This document shows, piece after piece, positions 31,837 through 38,508 of a stretch of DNA of 64,000 bases (its first letter is position 1; every line of letters begins with the position of its first letter). Source of the DNA: Eubacterium maltosivorans (GTDB lineage Bacteria; Bacillota; Clostridia; Eubacteriales; Eubacteriaceae); the NCBI RefSeq assembly GCF_002441855.2, contig NZ_CP029487.1:1116001-1180000 (forward strand), read 5' to 3'. The translations under genes were made by a program, and so were the position numbers. The notes beneath the pieces were generated by a model. That model saw nothing but the letters and a program-made list of their open reading frames with translations, had not been told where the DNA came from and ran no database searches.

Positions 31837-31914
31837 TTGGAAGCATTTTTGAATTTGCCCGCTCCCTTTTTACAGGCCGCCGTCGTGATGGCAGACACGT
31901 TAAACGCTGTATAG
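31837..31914 (+). CDS. Possible 25-aa leader peptide within the structured RNA
   Basis: From a TTG ten bases after AGGAG the frame reads about 25 residues (EAFLNLPAPFLQAAVVMAD and a short end) before TAG. The ribosome-binding site is in a hairpin loop, as in translationally controlled small toxins, but the peptide has no clear membrane segment. Weak evidence. Confidence 0.25.
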   Translation: MEAFLNLPAPFLQAAVVMADTLNAV

Positions 31915-32155
31915 TATTTTCCACCCTTCCTATTATTCGTGTAGATCCACGTTAAAAACTAGCGGTTAGCGCCGTGCTAAAAAATGCTATTGTTGTGGTG
32001 AGAAAATCCTGTAACCAGTCAGCAAAAGGGCTTGCTCTTTTGAGCAGTCGCAGAACCAAAACTGCGAAAGTGACGGATGCTCCAAGAAGCGTTAAGCTGT
32101 TTTTAATGCGGTGTAAGCCTGCAAAGCATTAAGGGTAAACAATTTTGGGCAAAAG

Positions 32156-32195
32156 CTGATAGAGAAACAGCCTCTATCAGTTTTTTGTTTTTTTT
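32156..32195. terminator. Bidirectional terminator between structured RNA and Cro-like gene
   Basis: CTGATAGAG (32156-32164) pairs with CTCTATCAG (32172-32180), then TTTTTTG and eight more Ts on the plus strand. Read on the minus strand it is followed by CTTTT, so it may also end the Cro-like transcript, whose stop codon lies in the stem. Confidence 0.8.
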
Positions 32196-32407
32196 GAGTT
32201 ATTAATCTTCATATATTCCATTGGTTCAATCCCAAGGTAACAACAAATTTTCATATATTCTCCCACACGTAGATCTCTGTCCCTGCTTTTATTTGATAAA
32301 CTGTCATAAATTGACATATATGGAATCTCTGTGTCATTGGAGAGTTTTGTCAAATTAATTCTTTTTTCTTTTATATACTCTGAAATGAATTTAGTTGGTT
32401 CATCTAT
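32177..32407 (-). CDS. Cro/CI-like HTH protein with an apparent ATA start
   Basis: 76 codons on the minus strand encode I-D-E-P-T-K-F-I-S-E-Y-I-K-E-K-R, then L-T-K-L-S-N-D-T-E-I-P-Y-M-S-I-Y-D-S-L-S-N-K, a clear XRE-type helix-turn-helix, and C-C-Y-L-G-I-E-P-M-E-Y-M. No ATG, GTG or TTG lies in frame between the upstream stop and this region; the frame begins after AGGAGG-AAAGGAAA-ATA, an ideal ribosome-binding site spaced 8 bases from an ATA. It follows the 58-aa gene in the rightmost leftward transcript and is in the position of cro. A sequencing or strain-specific mutation of an ATG is the alternative. Confidence 0.65.
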   Translation of the reverse strand: MDEPTKFISEYIKEKRINLTKLSNDTEIPYMSIYDSLSNKSRDRDLRVGEYMKICCYLGIEPMEYMKINNSKKTKN

Positions 32408-32419
32408 TTTCCTTTCCTC

Positions 32420-32596
32420 CTAACTCGCCACCAGCGTCTGTTCATCCGGCGCCTGTTTCTTCTTGCTGTCCAGATAAGTCTGGCGCTGGGCCAAAACTGC
32501 GATGGTGTTGGCCACAACCGCGAAATCATCTGGCTTCAGACTTTCCATTTTTTCTTTAGCAGAAATCAAATCTTGCTGTTTTTCTTTGGTAAGCAT
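32420..32596 (-). CDS. Small phage early protein, first gene of the leftward transcript
   Basis: 58 aa from the ATG at 32596 (GAAGGTGAATAT upstream), rather than the ATG six codons earlier. Helical, M-L-T-K-E-K-Q-Q-D-L-I-S-A-K-E-K; no family recognised. First gene after the consensus promoter at 32635-32663, so probably expressed immediately on induction. Confidence 0.6.
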   Translation of the reverse strand: MLTKEKQQDLISAKEKMESLKPDDFAVVANTIAVLAQRQTYLDSKKKQAPDEQTLVAS

Positions 32597-32634
32597 ATAT
32601 TCACCTTCTTTCATTTTTTGTATCCTTCGACACT

Positions 32635-32663
32635 ATTATATGTGCCTTAGCAACTTTTGTCAA
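32635..32663 (-). promoter_or_regulatory. Consensus leftward (lytic) promoter
   Basis: Minus strand TTGACA (32658-32663), 17-base spacer, TATAAT (32635-32640): a perfect sigma-A promoter for the 58-aa and Cro-like genes. Confidence 0.85.
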
Positions 32664-32695
32664 TCTTTTTTTGTTGACATTGACACCTTTTGGTG
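32658..32695. promoter_or_regulatory. Operator region of the lysogeny switch
   Basis: TTGACA-type half-sites occur three times (32658-32663 inverted, 32674-32679, 32680-32685) and a 12-bp palindrome CACC-TTTT-GGTG lies at 32684-32695, inside the spacer of the repressor promoter. The two -35 boxes are only 10 bases apart, so one repressor array could control both promoters. Confidence 0.5.
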
Positions 32696-32702
32696 ATATA
32701 TT
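32674..32702 (+). promoter_or_regulatory. Repressor promoter
   Basis: TTGACA (32674-32679), 17-base spacer, TATATT (32697-32702) with TGA before it (extended -10), reading into the CI-like gene. Confidence 0.8.
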
Positions 32703-32721
32703 GTTTTCATGCAAAGGAGGT

Positions 32722-33096
32722 ATGGCATTGAAAGAAAGAATTAAAGCTCTGCGTAAGCAATTAAAAATGACGCAAGAAGATTTTGCAAAGCGCCTTGGCC
32801 TTGCACGTAACAGTATTGCCAATTATGAAATTGGCCGCAGAGAACCTACAAACGCAATAGTAAATTCTATTTGTAGAGAATTTAATGTGAATGAAGAATG
32901 GCTTCTTACTGGAAAGGGTGAAATGTTCATTGACTTTTCCGAAGGTGAGGAACTGGCTGCTTTCTGCGGAAAGCTGTGCGCTGGTACCGATCCCGCTATA
33001 GCAAATGCACTTTTATACTACAGCCGCCTTTCTGACGAAGATAAGGAATTTGTCCGGACACTTATGTGGAACCTTGGAAATTTTGAAAAAAAATAG
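32722..33096 (+). CDS. CI-like phage repressor (XRE family)
   Basis: 124 aa from the ATG at 32722, with AAAGGAGG directly upstream. N-terminal HTH: L-K-M-T-Q-E-D-F-A-K-R-L-G-L-A-R-N-S-I-A-N-Y-E-I-G-R-R-E-P, then N-E-E-W-L-L-T-G-K-G-E-M-F, a classic XRE repressor continuation. The C-terminal part is short and helical (L-Y-Y-S-R-L-S-D-E-D-K-E-F-V), without a LexA-type peptidase, so induction is probably not by RecA-stimulated self-cleavage. It keeps the prophage silent. Confidence 0.9.
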   Translation: MALKERIKALRKQLKMTQEDFAKRLGLARNSIANYEIGRREPTNAIVNSICREFNVNEEWLLTGKGEMFIDFSEGEELAAFCGKLCAGTDPAIANALLYYSRLSDEDKEFVRTLMWNLGNFEKK

Positions 33097-33120
33097 CGCG
33101 CGGCAAATACGCCACGCGCT
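33095..33120. terminator. Bidirectional terminator
   Basis: AGCGCG (33095-33100) pairs with CGCGCT (33115-33120) and inner GGC/GCC; minus-strand T-run from 33087-33093, plus-strand TTTCTTT. It ends both the repressor gene and the 37-aa gene. Confidence 0.8.
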
Positions 33121-33129
33121 GGTGTTTCT

Positions 33130-33243
33130 TTAATCTTCCATCAGGTTCTTAATGAAAAGAGCGATCATGTTCAGTTTTTCCTGATCCGTGATATCCTCGA
33201 TCATCTCAAGAATGTCCCAGGCCGTATAATCTTGTGCATTCAT
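33130..33243 (-). CDS. 37-aa acidic peptide in the lysogeny region
   Basis: MNAQDYTAWDILEMIEDITD, then a helical end ending LMED. ATG at 33243 with AGGAGTACG upstream, a consensus-like promoter and its own terminator, so it is a separate small gene opposite to the repressor. Not recognised. Position suggests a role in lysogeny control or in host interaction. Confidence 0.65.
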   Translation of the reverse strand: MNAQDYTAWDILEMIEDITDQEKLNMIALFIKNLMED

Positions 33244-33279
33244 AGACGTACTCCTAAAATTTATTTAGAAGCGGCCGCT

Positions 33280-33320
33280 ATCTATAGTTTAATTATAGAC
33301 AACTATAGATCTGATTCCAA
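33280..33320 (-). promoter_or_regulatory. Promoter and palindromic operator of the 37-aa gene
   Basis: Minus strand TTGGAA (33315-33320), 17-base spacer, TATAAT (33292-33297). The -10 is enclosed by a perfect 10-bp inverted repeat, ATCTATAGTT (33280-33289) and AACTATAGAT (33301-33310). A bound regulator would block this promoter. Confidence 0.65.
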
Positions 33321-33369
33321 TGATAAACAGGTTTTATTCGTCATTTATTTGAAATATTTTTAGAAAACA

Positions 33370-33398
33370 TTTTCAATTCGCCAATATTAGTATATAAT
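33370..33398 (+). promoter_or_regulatory. Promoter of the GIY-YIG gene
   Basis: TTTTCA (33370-33375), 17-base spacer, TATAAT (33393-33398), 32 bases before the ATG. Confidence 0.55.
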
Positions 33399-33429
33399 AT
33401 TCCCAATAGTATTTTATTGGAGGTATATT

Positions 33430-34812
33430 ATGGCATTATTTGATAAACTAAAAAAACAGGTTTCTGAAAAAATTACTGATGGGATTTCTGCAGCACAAGA
33501 ACAAATTAAGGATAAAGCTGAAGAATTAACACCCTTGGCCAAAAACAAAGAATATCAAGAAAAGATTAAAACATTAGAATCGGAAAACAAACGCCTTCAG
33601 TCGATTCTCTCACCTGAACTAATAGATAGCACAGAAGCAATTTCTGCTTTGGATAAAGAAAGAGAAACGCTTGAAATTAAGATTCAACGGTTAAGTAATA
33701 AACTCCTTAACCTTGAAAGCGAAATAAAAAGCAAGAAGAAAGAGCTTATTATTTTAGATGATGAGACGCTTTACCAAGACTTTGGTCTTTATGCTCCCAT
33801 TTATGATCTTGTTAATTCTGAAGCCTATAAAGATAGAATTACCGTTATTCGCCAACGCCAAAAGGACATGATTAAAAGTGACACAGCATGTACTTATAGT
33901 AAGAATATGACGCTTAATAACAGCCTGAGCAAAGGTCAAAAAATGGTTAAGGACAATGTTAAGCAGGCTCTTCGCACTTTTAATAATGAATGCGAAATGG
34001 TCATTGCAAAGGTCAAATTTAATAATATTGAATCCATTCGGAGCCGTATCATTAAGTCTAAAGAAAGTCTTGAGAAACTCAATAAAGCCATGGATATCCA
34101 GATTAGCAATGAATATTTAGATTTGAAACTGCAAGAGCTGAACCTCTGTTATGAATATGCTTTGAAAAAGCAACAAGAAAAAGAAGCGGCTAAAGAGGAA
34201 CGTGAACGCTTGCGTGAAGAAGCCAAACTAGCTAAAGAAATTGAAGAAGCCCGAAAAAATATTCAAAAAGAGCAAAATCATTATCAAAATGCTTTGAATA
34301 TGGTTATGCAGCAAATCGAAAAGGCATCTCCGGAAGAGCTGTCTGATTTAAATGCTAAAAAATTAGAAATCGAGAATAAAATTTCTGAAATAGATACAGC
34401 CATCAAAGACATTGATTATAGGGAAGCCAACAAACGCGCCGGCTATGTATATATCATCTCAAATATTGGAGCCTTTGGCGAAAATGTTTATAAAATAGGC
34501 ATGACCAGACGTTTAGAGCCATTAGACCGTGTCAATGAACTCGGTGATGCCTCTGTTCCTTTTAATTTTGATGTACATGCTATGATCTTTTCTGATGATG
34601 CACCTTCACTTGAAAATGCACTGCATAAAGCATTTGAAGATAAAAAAATTAATATGGTCAACCAACGCAGAGAATTTTTTAATGTAACGCTTGATGAAAT
34701 AATCAATGAAGTTCAAAAGAATTATGACAAAACCGTCGATTTCATCAGAACTCCAGAAGCTGAACAATACCGTGAGAGTATGATGCTAAAAAAACAAGCG
34801 TATAAAGCATAA
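33430..34812 (+). CDS. DUF4041-like coiled-coil protein with C-terminal GIY-YIG (T5orf172) domain
   Basis: 460 aa. Residues 1-110 and 230-330 are long coiled coils (T-L-E-S-E-N-K-R-L-Q; E-E-R-E-R-L-R-E-E-A-K-L). The middle part (Y-Q-D-F-G-L-Y-A-P-I-Y-D near 115) fits DUF4041. The C-terminal domain starts G-Y-V-Y-I-I-S-N...V-Y-K-I-G-M-T-R-R at about 337, the GIY-YIG motif, with the conserved Arg and a later E-N-A-L-H-K-A-F and R-R-E-F-F. It has its own promoter, is AT-richer than its neighbours, and sits between repressor and integrase on the plus strand, where lysogenic conversion and superinfection genes are often found. Nuclease activity and defence role are inferred. Confidence 0.75.
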   Translation: MALFDKLKKQVSEKITDGISAAQEQIKDKAEELTPLAKNKEYQEKIKTLESENKRLQSILSPELIDSTEAISALDKERETLEIKIQRLSNKLLNLESEIKSKKKELIILDDETLYQDFGLYAPIYDLVNSEAYKDRITVIRQRQKDMIKSDTACTYSKNMTLNNSLSKGQKMVKDNVKQALRTFNNECEMVIAKVKFNNIESIRSRIIKSKESLEKLNKAMDIQISNEYLDLKLQELNLCYEYALKKQQEKEAAKEERERLREEAKLAKEIEEARKNIQKEQNHYQNALNMVMQQIEKASPEELSDLNAKKLEIENKISEIDTAIKDIDYREANKRAGYVYIISNIGAFGENVYKIGMTRRLEPLDRVNELGDASVPFNFDVHAMIFSDDAPSLENALHKAFEDKKINMVNQRREFFNVTLDEIINEVQKNYDKTVDFIRTPEAEQYRESMMLKKQAYKA

Positions 34813-34813
34813 T

Positions 34814-34889
34814 AAAAAACGCCCCTGTGCGATAACACAGAGGCGATGACATATATAAAACCGAGTGGTCTCATATAGTGTCCCTAGAC
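34814..34889 (-). ncRNA. Candidate ~75-nt minus-strand RNA in the integrase leader
   Basis: Promoter on the minus strand: TTGTAA (34919-34924), 17-base spacer, TATAAT (34896-34901) with TGA before it. About 45 bases later a stem of two 10-base arms (34820-34829 with 34836-34845, one mismatch) is followed by six Ts. No ORF of note. It is divergent from the integrase and antisense to nothing but the leader. Confidence 0.5.
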
Positions 34890-34932
34890 AAGATTATTAT
34901 ATCAGACCTCACCCGGTTTTACAAATAAACCC

Positions 34933-34954
34933 GGGTATTCTTATACCCTTTTTT
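34933..34954 (+). terminator. Terminator/attenuator directly before the integrase
   Basis: GGGTAT (34933-34938), loop TTCT, ATACCC (34943-34948), then six Ts, ending one base before the AGGAGG of the integrase gene. Either it ends transcripts from the GIY-YIG gene or it attenuates integrase expression. An imperfect larger inverted repeat (34857-34920) lies just upstream. Confidence 0.75.
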
Positions 34955-34968
34955 AGGAGGTCTTTGAT

Positions 34969-36363
34969 ATGAAAAAGAGAGCGGGTCTCTATATCCGCGT
35001 AAGTACAGAAGAACAAGTGGACAACTACTCTATCCCCGAACAGAAAAGACGGCTTGAAGCCTATTGCCAGTCTCATGACTGGGCGGTAGCCGAGGAGTAC
35101 ATTGACGGCGGGTTCTCTGGTGCTAAGCTGGACCGGCCGGCCATGCAGAAGATGATTGCCGATTCAAAAGCTGGAAATCTGGACGTGGTGGTATCCATTA
35201 AGCTGGATCGGCTGTCCCGCAGCCAGAAGGATACACTTCATCTGATCGAGGATATTTTCCTTCCCTACCACGTTGATTATGTATCCGTCAATGAAAGTTT
35301 CGACACTGGCACCAGCTTCGGCCGGGCCATGGTCGGGATTCTCTCTGTCTTCGCGCAGCTGGAGCGAGAGCAGATTCTTGAACGGATGCACAGCGGAATG
35401 GAAGCCAGGGCTAAGACAGGACTCTACCATGGATCAAAGCCGCCATATGGTTATACGCTTGAAAAAGGGATTCTTAAAATCGATCCCACAGAAGCCGTAG
35501 CGGTGCGAAAAGTTTTTGATTTATGGCTAAAAGGCTATTCATATAACAAGATCAGTGAAATAATGGAAGAAACTTATCATGGGGAAAAGGCTTGGATGCA
35601 CCCATCTGCGATCAATCAACTTCTTACAAATCCAGCCTATATTGGAAAAATACGTTTTGCTGGGAATGTAATTGATGGACAACATGAAGCAATTATTGAC
35701 GAGATATCTTTTAAAAAGGCGAACCTACGGCTTGAAACCCGTGCCGCAAATCGAGGGCGGCAAACTACCTATCTCCTCACTGGCGTGGTTTGGTGCGGGA
35801 ATTGTGGCAGCCGGTACGGCATAAATCTGAGTACCTGTAAGGGGATAAGGTATACGTATTACACTTGCTCCCCAAACCGGAGAAAAAAAGGAAACGAAGG
35901 AATACGATGCTGTGGCAACAAGCCCATCCCCACCAAGAAGCTCGACCCTCTTATAATTGAAAAAATCAAGAGGCTTGCCATCAGCAAAGACTTTTTTGAG
36001 GAGATACAGAAGCCGGACGCTTCCTTAAGCGATGCAATTGCGTCCCTGGAATCTGCGGCCGCAGAAATCGACAAGCGCATCGGAAAGCTTATGGAGCTAT
36101 ACAGCATGGATGGTATCCCGACCGACACCCTAAGCCAACAAATCAATACCCTCTACGCCCAAAAGAAAGATTTAGAATCCCAAATTTCTGAAAAACAATC
36201 TGGATTCAAGCAGACCTATGAGGACTATAAAGAAGTTTTCGACAAGGTCGATTATGCTTTTGAATCCGGAACCATCGAAGAACAAAAATCCATTGTTCGG
36301 TCACTGATCAAGCGCATCGACATTCTCAACCAGGAAATAACTATCACCTGGAACTTCCAATAA
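34969..36363 (+). CDS. int: Large serine recombinase (phage integrase)
   Basis: 464 aa. Resolvase domain with Y-I-R-V-S-T-E-E-Q (catalytic Ser about residue 12), K-L-D-R-L-S-R-S-Q-K-D and F-A-Q-L-E-R-E-Q-I-L-E-R; recombinase domain with Y-S-Y-N-K-I-S-E-I-M; zinc ribbon C-G-N-C-G-S...Y-Y-T-C...R-C-C; then a coiled coil. It integrates and, with a directionality factor, excises the prophage at attB/attP. Ribosome-binding site AGGAGG. It is at the right end of the prophage, so attachment site attR should lie within the next few hundred bases. Confidence 0.95.
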   Translation: MKKRAGLYIRVSTEEQVDNYSIPEQKRRLEAYCQSHDWAVAEEYIDGGFSGAKLDRPAMQKMIADSKAGNLDVVVSIKLDRLSRSQKDTLHLIEDIFLPYHVDYVSVNESFDTGTSFGRAMVGILSVFAQLEREQILERMHSGMEARAKTGLYHGSKPPYGYTLEKGILKIDPTEAVAVRKVFDLWLKGYSYNKISEIMEETYHGEKAWMHPSAINQLLTNPAYIGKIRFAGNVIDGQHEAIIDEISFKKANLRLETRAANRGRQTTYLLTGVVWCGNCGSRYGINLSTCKGIRYTYYTCSPNRRKKGNEGIRCCGNKPIPTKKLDPLIIEKIKRLAISKDFFEEIQKPDASLSDAIASLESAAAEIDKRIGKLMELYSMDGIPTDTLSQQINTLYAQKKDLESQISEKQSGFKQTYEDYKEVFDKVDYAFESGTIEEQKSIVRSLIKRIDILNQEITITWNFQ

Positions 36364-36385
36364 CGGCTAAATTTAGCCGTTTTTT
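36362..36385. terminator. Bidirectional terminator at prophage right end
   Basis: Perfect 20-bp palindrome AACGGCTAAATTTAGCCGTT (36362-36381) with a T-run on the plus strand and an A-run partner on the other side. It ends the integrase and holds the stop of the 37-aa minus-strand gene. Confidence 0.8.
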
Positions 36386-36486
36386 ACACTTACCTGAATA
36401 AAACTAAGTATTTTCCCATCCTTTTCTCCATAATTGACGGTGATTTTCATTCCCACCGATTCCACAGTTTTCTCAATCGTTGCCAT
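36373..36486 (-). CDS. Small protein at the prophage-island junction
   Basis: 37 aa from the ATG at 36486 (GGAGGCAAACAAT upstream): MATIEKTVESVGMKITVNYG and an end in VKNG. The pattern is loosely like small TnpW-type ORFs next to large serine recombinases. Its C-terminal end is made by the palindromic terminator, so the integration crossover may have changed it. Uncertain whether it belongs to phage or host. Confidence 0.5.
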   Translation of the reverse strand: MATIEKTVESVGMKITVNYGEKDGKILSFIQVSVKNG

Positions 36487-36579
36487 ATTGTTTGCCTCCT
36501 GTTTATATTCCGGCAGCGCTGCCTTACACCTTACAATATGGCAAATCCCCAAAACACCCAACCTGCTTTTAAGCTTTCT

Positions 36580-37191
36580 TTAAGCATTCTCAATGCCATA
36601 GGCTTTCCGCATGCCCTTCATGGCCTTGCTCAGGGTCTTCGCCACGCATTGCTCGCTGACGCCGCGTTCTCTTGCGATGGCCTGGTAAGTCTGACCCCTG
36701 TAATAGTGAGCCTGAATGCACTCCCTCTGGGCTTTGGGCAGCTGTGCCACCCGCAGCTTCAGAAAAAACAGGTGGCTGTCCTCTCTTTTCTCCCGCGCCC
36801 ACCGCTGCGCGTCCGTCTCCGCACACGCCTCAGCCGGAAGGGCCTCTGCCAGAGTGCCCCCCTCCGCCACCGGCGCGTCCAGCGAAATCGCCGTCTGAGC
36901 CGAGACAGCCGGCCGCTTTTTAGCCCGCTGGACAAACACGTAAAAGAGCTGTTTTTTAATATAGGCTGGAAAATAGTCCGGCCGCTCTGATTTAAAATCC
37001 TTTAAACGCTCCATAAAAATAACACAGGCCTCCTGATAGGCATCTTCCAGCTGGGTTTTATCGTAAATATACTCGCTAATGGTGGCTAAAATCAACGGCT
37101 TAAAGGTCAGCAGCAGCGTTTCCGCTGCCGCCTTGCTTCCTGCCTGCGCCCTTGTGACCAATGCACCGATCTCTGCGTATTTTTTACTCAA
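36580..37191 (-). CDS. Sigma-70-type sigma factor-like protein
   Basis: 203 aa from the TTG at 37191 (AAGGAGG, six bases upstream). Region 2-like: L-I-L-A-T-I-S-E-Y-I-Y-D-K-T-Q-L-E-D-A-Y-Q-E-A-C; region 4-like HTH: L-P-K-A-Q-R-E-C-I-Q-A-H-Y-Y-R-G-Q-T-Y-Q-A-I-A-R-E-R-G-V-S-E-Q-C-V-A. The form is like sigma factors of mobile elements and the TcdR/UviA group rather than housekeeping sigma. Its targets are unknown; the nearby BRO and replication-type genes are candidates. Confidence 0.75.
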   Translation of the reverse strand: MSKKYAEIGALVTRAQAGSKAAAETLLLTFKPLILATISEYIYDKTQLEDAYQEACVIFMERLKDFKSERPDYFPAYIKKQLFYVFVQRAKKRPAVSAQTAISLDAPVAEGGTLAEALPAEACAETDAQRWAREKREDSHLFFLKLRVAQLPKAQRECIQAHYYRGQTYQAIARERGVSEQCVAKTLSKAMKGMRKAYGIENA

Positions 37192-37203
37192 GCACACCCT
37201 CCT

Positions 37204-37410
37204 TTACTCGCCCTCGCAAATAGATATAATCTCCAAAACGGCCTCGGGGAAATGATCCTCCACCGCGCCAGCCGCCTCGTAAAAGCAATCCTCCGCCTCC
37301 TCGCGGCTTCTGGCCGACAGCACTTTGCGCACCCGGCATTCCCCTTCCACAGTGTAATGTCTCAACCGCCCTGTACAGGGTCTTCCTGCTCCGTATCGGT
37401 TTGTGTACAA
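37204..37410 (-). CDS. Small protein of unknown function
   Basis: 68 aa from a TTG at 37410 (AGGAGG six bases upstream; a GTG two codons earlier overlaps it). Basic N-terminus, R-S-R-E-E-A-E-D-C-F-Y-E-A-A and a hydrophobic end V-L-E-I-I-S-I-C. Probably co-transcribed with the sigma factor. Not recognised. Confidence 0.5.
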   Translation of the reverse strand: MYTNRYGAGRPCTGRLRHYTVEGECRVRKVLSARSREEAEDCFYEAAGAVEDHFPEAVLEIISICEGE

Positions 37411-37427
37411 ACGCACCTCCTGAATTA

Positions 37428-37567
37428 ATAAAGATTAATATATAATATTATTAATAATATTACTAATGGCGGACACCTGTGTCCGCGATGTTGCCGCTAT
37501 CTTGTTCTTTTTGTCCACATTGCGGTCATATCTGGCCGCTTTACCCTATCCGGCATACTTATCCACA
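37428..37567. promoter_or_regulatory. AT-rich region with palindrome and two DnaA-box-like sites
   Basis: 37428-37467 is almost pure A/T. Next is GCGGACAC-CT-GTGTCCGC (37469-37486), then TTGTCCACA (37511-37519) and a consensus DnaA box TTATCCACA (37559-37567), the latter in the end of the winged-helix gene. Such a cluster beside a replication-type protein could be a replication origin of the island; it also must hold the promoter of the sigma-factor gene. Confidence 0.45.
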
Positions 37568-37950
37568 AGGCCGAAAACCGACACGGTTTCATCCGCCAGA
37601 TTCTTCAGGCGCGTGGGCGCCACATTATCCGCAAAAGGGATTAAAGTATAAACGCCCTTGCGCCGGTTTTTAACCGCCTTCTGATATTTGAGCCGTCCGG
37701 CGTCTACCAGCTCCTTGCGGTAACGGCGGATATTGCGTTCGCTCCGCCCAAAGAGGCGCTCAATGCCCTCTGGCCGCACAAAGAACTCCACCCGCCACAG
37801 CCACCGTCCATCAATGGACGGCAGCGCGCAGCAATTGCACCGGTAAAGCAGGTAAATCCAAAGCGCCACGGCCCCCTCCGAAAGCTTGCGGTCTGCAGGC
37901 AGATCGGATTGCCATTCGATAAAAGCCTCCAGCTCCGAAAAAAAATTCAT
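37546..37950 (-). CDS. Winged-helix replication initiator-like protein
   Basis: 134 aa. Resembles N-terminal domains of plasmid/phage replication initiators: L-S-E-G-A-V-A-L-W-I-Y-L-L-Y-R-C-N, then F-G-R-S-E-R-N-I-R-R-Y-R-K-E-L-V-D-A-G-R-L-K-Y, a winged helix with a wing ending G-V-Y-T-L-I-P. It lies immediately next to DnaA-box-like sites. A role in replication of an ancestral plasmid or phage is inferred; a plain transcription regulator is possible. Confidence 0.6.
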   Translation of the reverse strand: MNFFSELEAFIEWQSDLPADRKLSEGAVALWIYLLYRCNCCALPSIDGRWLWRVEFFVRPEGIERLFGRSERNIRRYRKELVDAGRLKYQKAVKNRRKGVYTLIPFADNVAPTRLKNLADETVSVFGLVDKYAG

Positions 37951-37958
37951 GAAGCTCC

Positions 37959-38489
37959 TCAGGCAGCTGCCCTTTGCAAAAGGCGCTCCTCCACTATTTC
38001 GAGCCGCGTTTCAAGCTCCTGATTTTTAATGACCTGGAAGGCCAAAGCGCTTGAGAGCATCCGGATGGCCTCCTCCATATTCTCTTTTTCCTCCTGATCC
38101 ATGTGTGTTTTTTCGCTTTCAGGCAGCATGATCCGGGCTGTGTCGATCTCACGCCGGATCACGGGGATCACACAGGTTTCAAGGTACCGCTTAAACCCTG
38201 TGGCTGCCTTATGGCCGCAATGTTTTAACAGGGCCAGAACCCCCTCCTCGCTGACCAGCAGCATTCTGTGCATCCGCCCACCACTGTTCTTAATCAATCG
38301 TTTCTGGACCGCTGACGCCGGCAGTTTTTTCAAAAGCCTGTGATAGCTTTTACAGCCCATGTAACTGCCGATCTCTTTCAGGACAAAATAGCTCTGACTG
38401 CCCTCCTCGTAAAGATCGGTATATACTCGCAGTTTATGATAATCACTTCCAAAACACTGTTCCAAAGTCGTTAAAACGGGTTTGTTCAT
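37959..38489 (-). CDS. BRO-N family antirepressor-like protein
   Basis: 176 aa. F-V-L-K-E-I-G-S-Y-M-G-C-K-S-Y-H-R-L-L-K-K-L and the following R-M-L-L-V-S-E-E-G-V-L-A-L-L fit the BRO-N domain of phage antirepressors and DNA-binding proteins; a C-terminal coiled coil (N-Q-E-L-E-T-R-L-E-I-V-E-E-R) replaces the usual second domain. Probably part of a regulatory circuit of the island. Confidence 0.7.
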   Translation of the reverse strand: MNKPVLTTLEQCFGSDYHKLRVYTDLYEEGSQSYFVLKEIGSYMGCKSYHRLLKKLPASAVQKRLIKNSGGRMHRMLLVSEEGVLALLKHCGHKAATGFKRYLETCVIPVIRREIDTARIMLPESEKTHMDQEEKENMEEAIRMLSSALAFQVIKNQELETRLEIVEERLLQRAAA

Positions 38490-38508
38490 CTTGTTCTACC
38501 TCCGGTTA

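Larger units (their letters stand above)
31796..32195 (+). ncRNA. Candidate ~400-nt structured RNA in the prophage
   Basis: A promoter (31761-31789) and a strong terminator (32156-32195) bracket a region without a good long ORF. Near the 5' end GGGCAAAT (31805-31812) pairs with ATTTGCCC (31853-31860), enclosing AACCAA-AGGAG-TTGGTT, a stem whose loop holds a ribosome-binding site. At 32018-32074 GTCA/TGAC closes a two-hairpin junction (CAAAAG/CTTTTG and TCGCAG/CTGCGA). A 25-codon ORF from a TTG (31837-31914) could be translated from the sequestered site. It could be a free regulatory RNA or a small toxin-type mRNA; no known RNA family was recognised. Confidence 0.5.

Noticed and set aside
31686-31898. 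70-aa minus-strand frame opposite the structured RNA
   Set aside because: Starts at a GTG without ribosome-binding site and overlaps the leader stem of the plus-strand RNA unit; the frame seems accidental, though its stop does overlap the next gene by ATGA.
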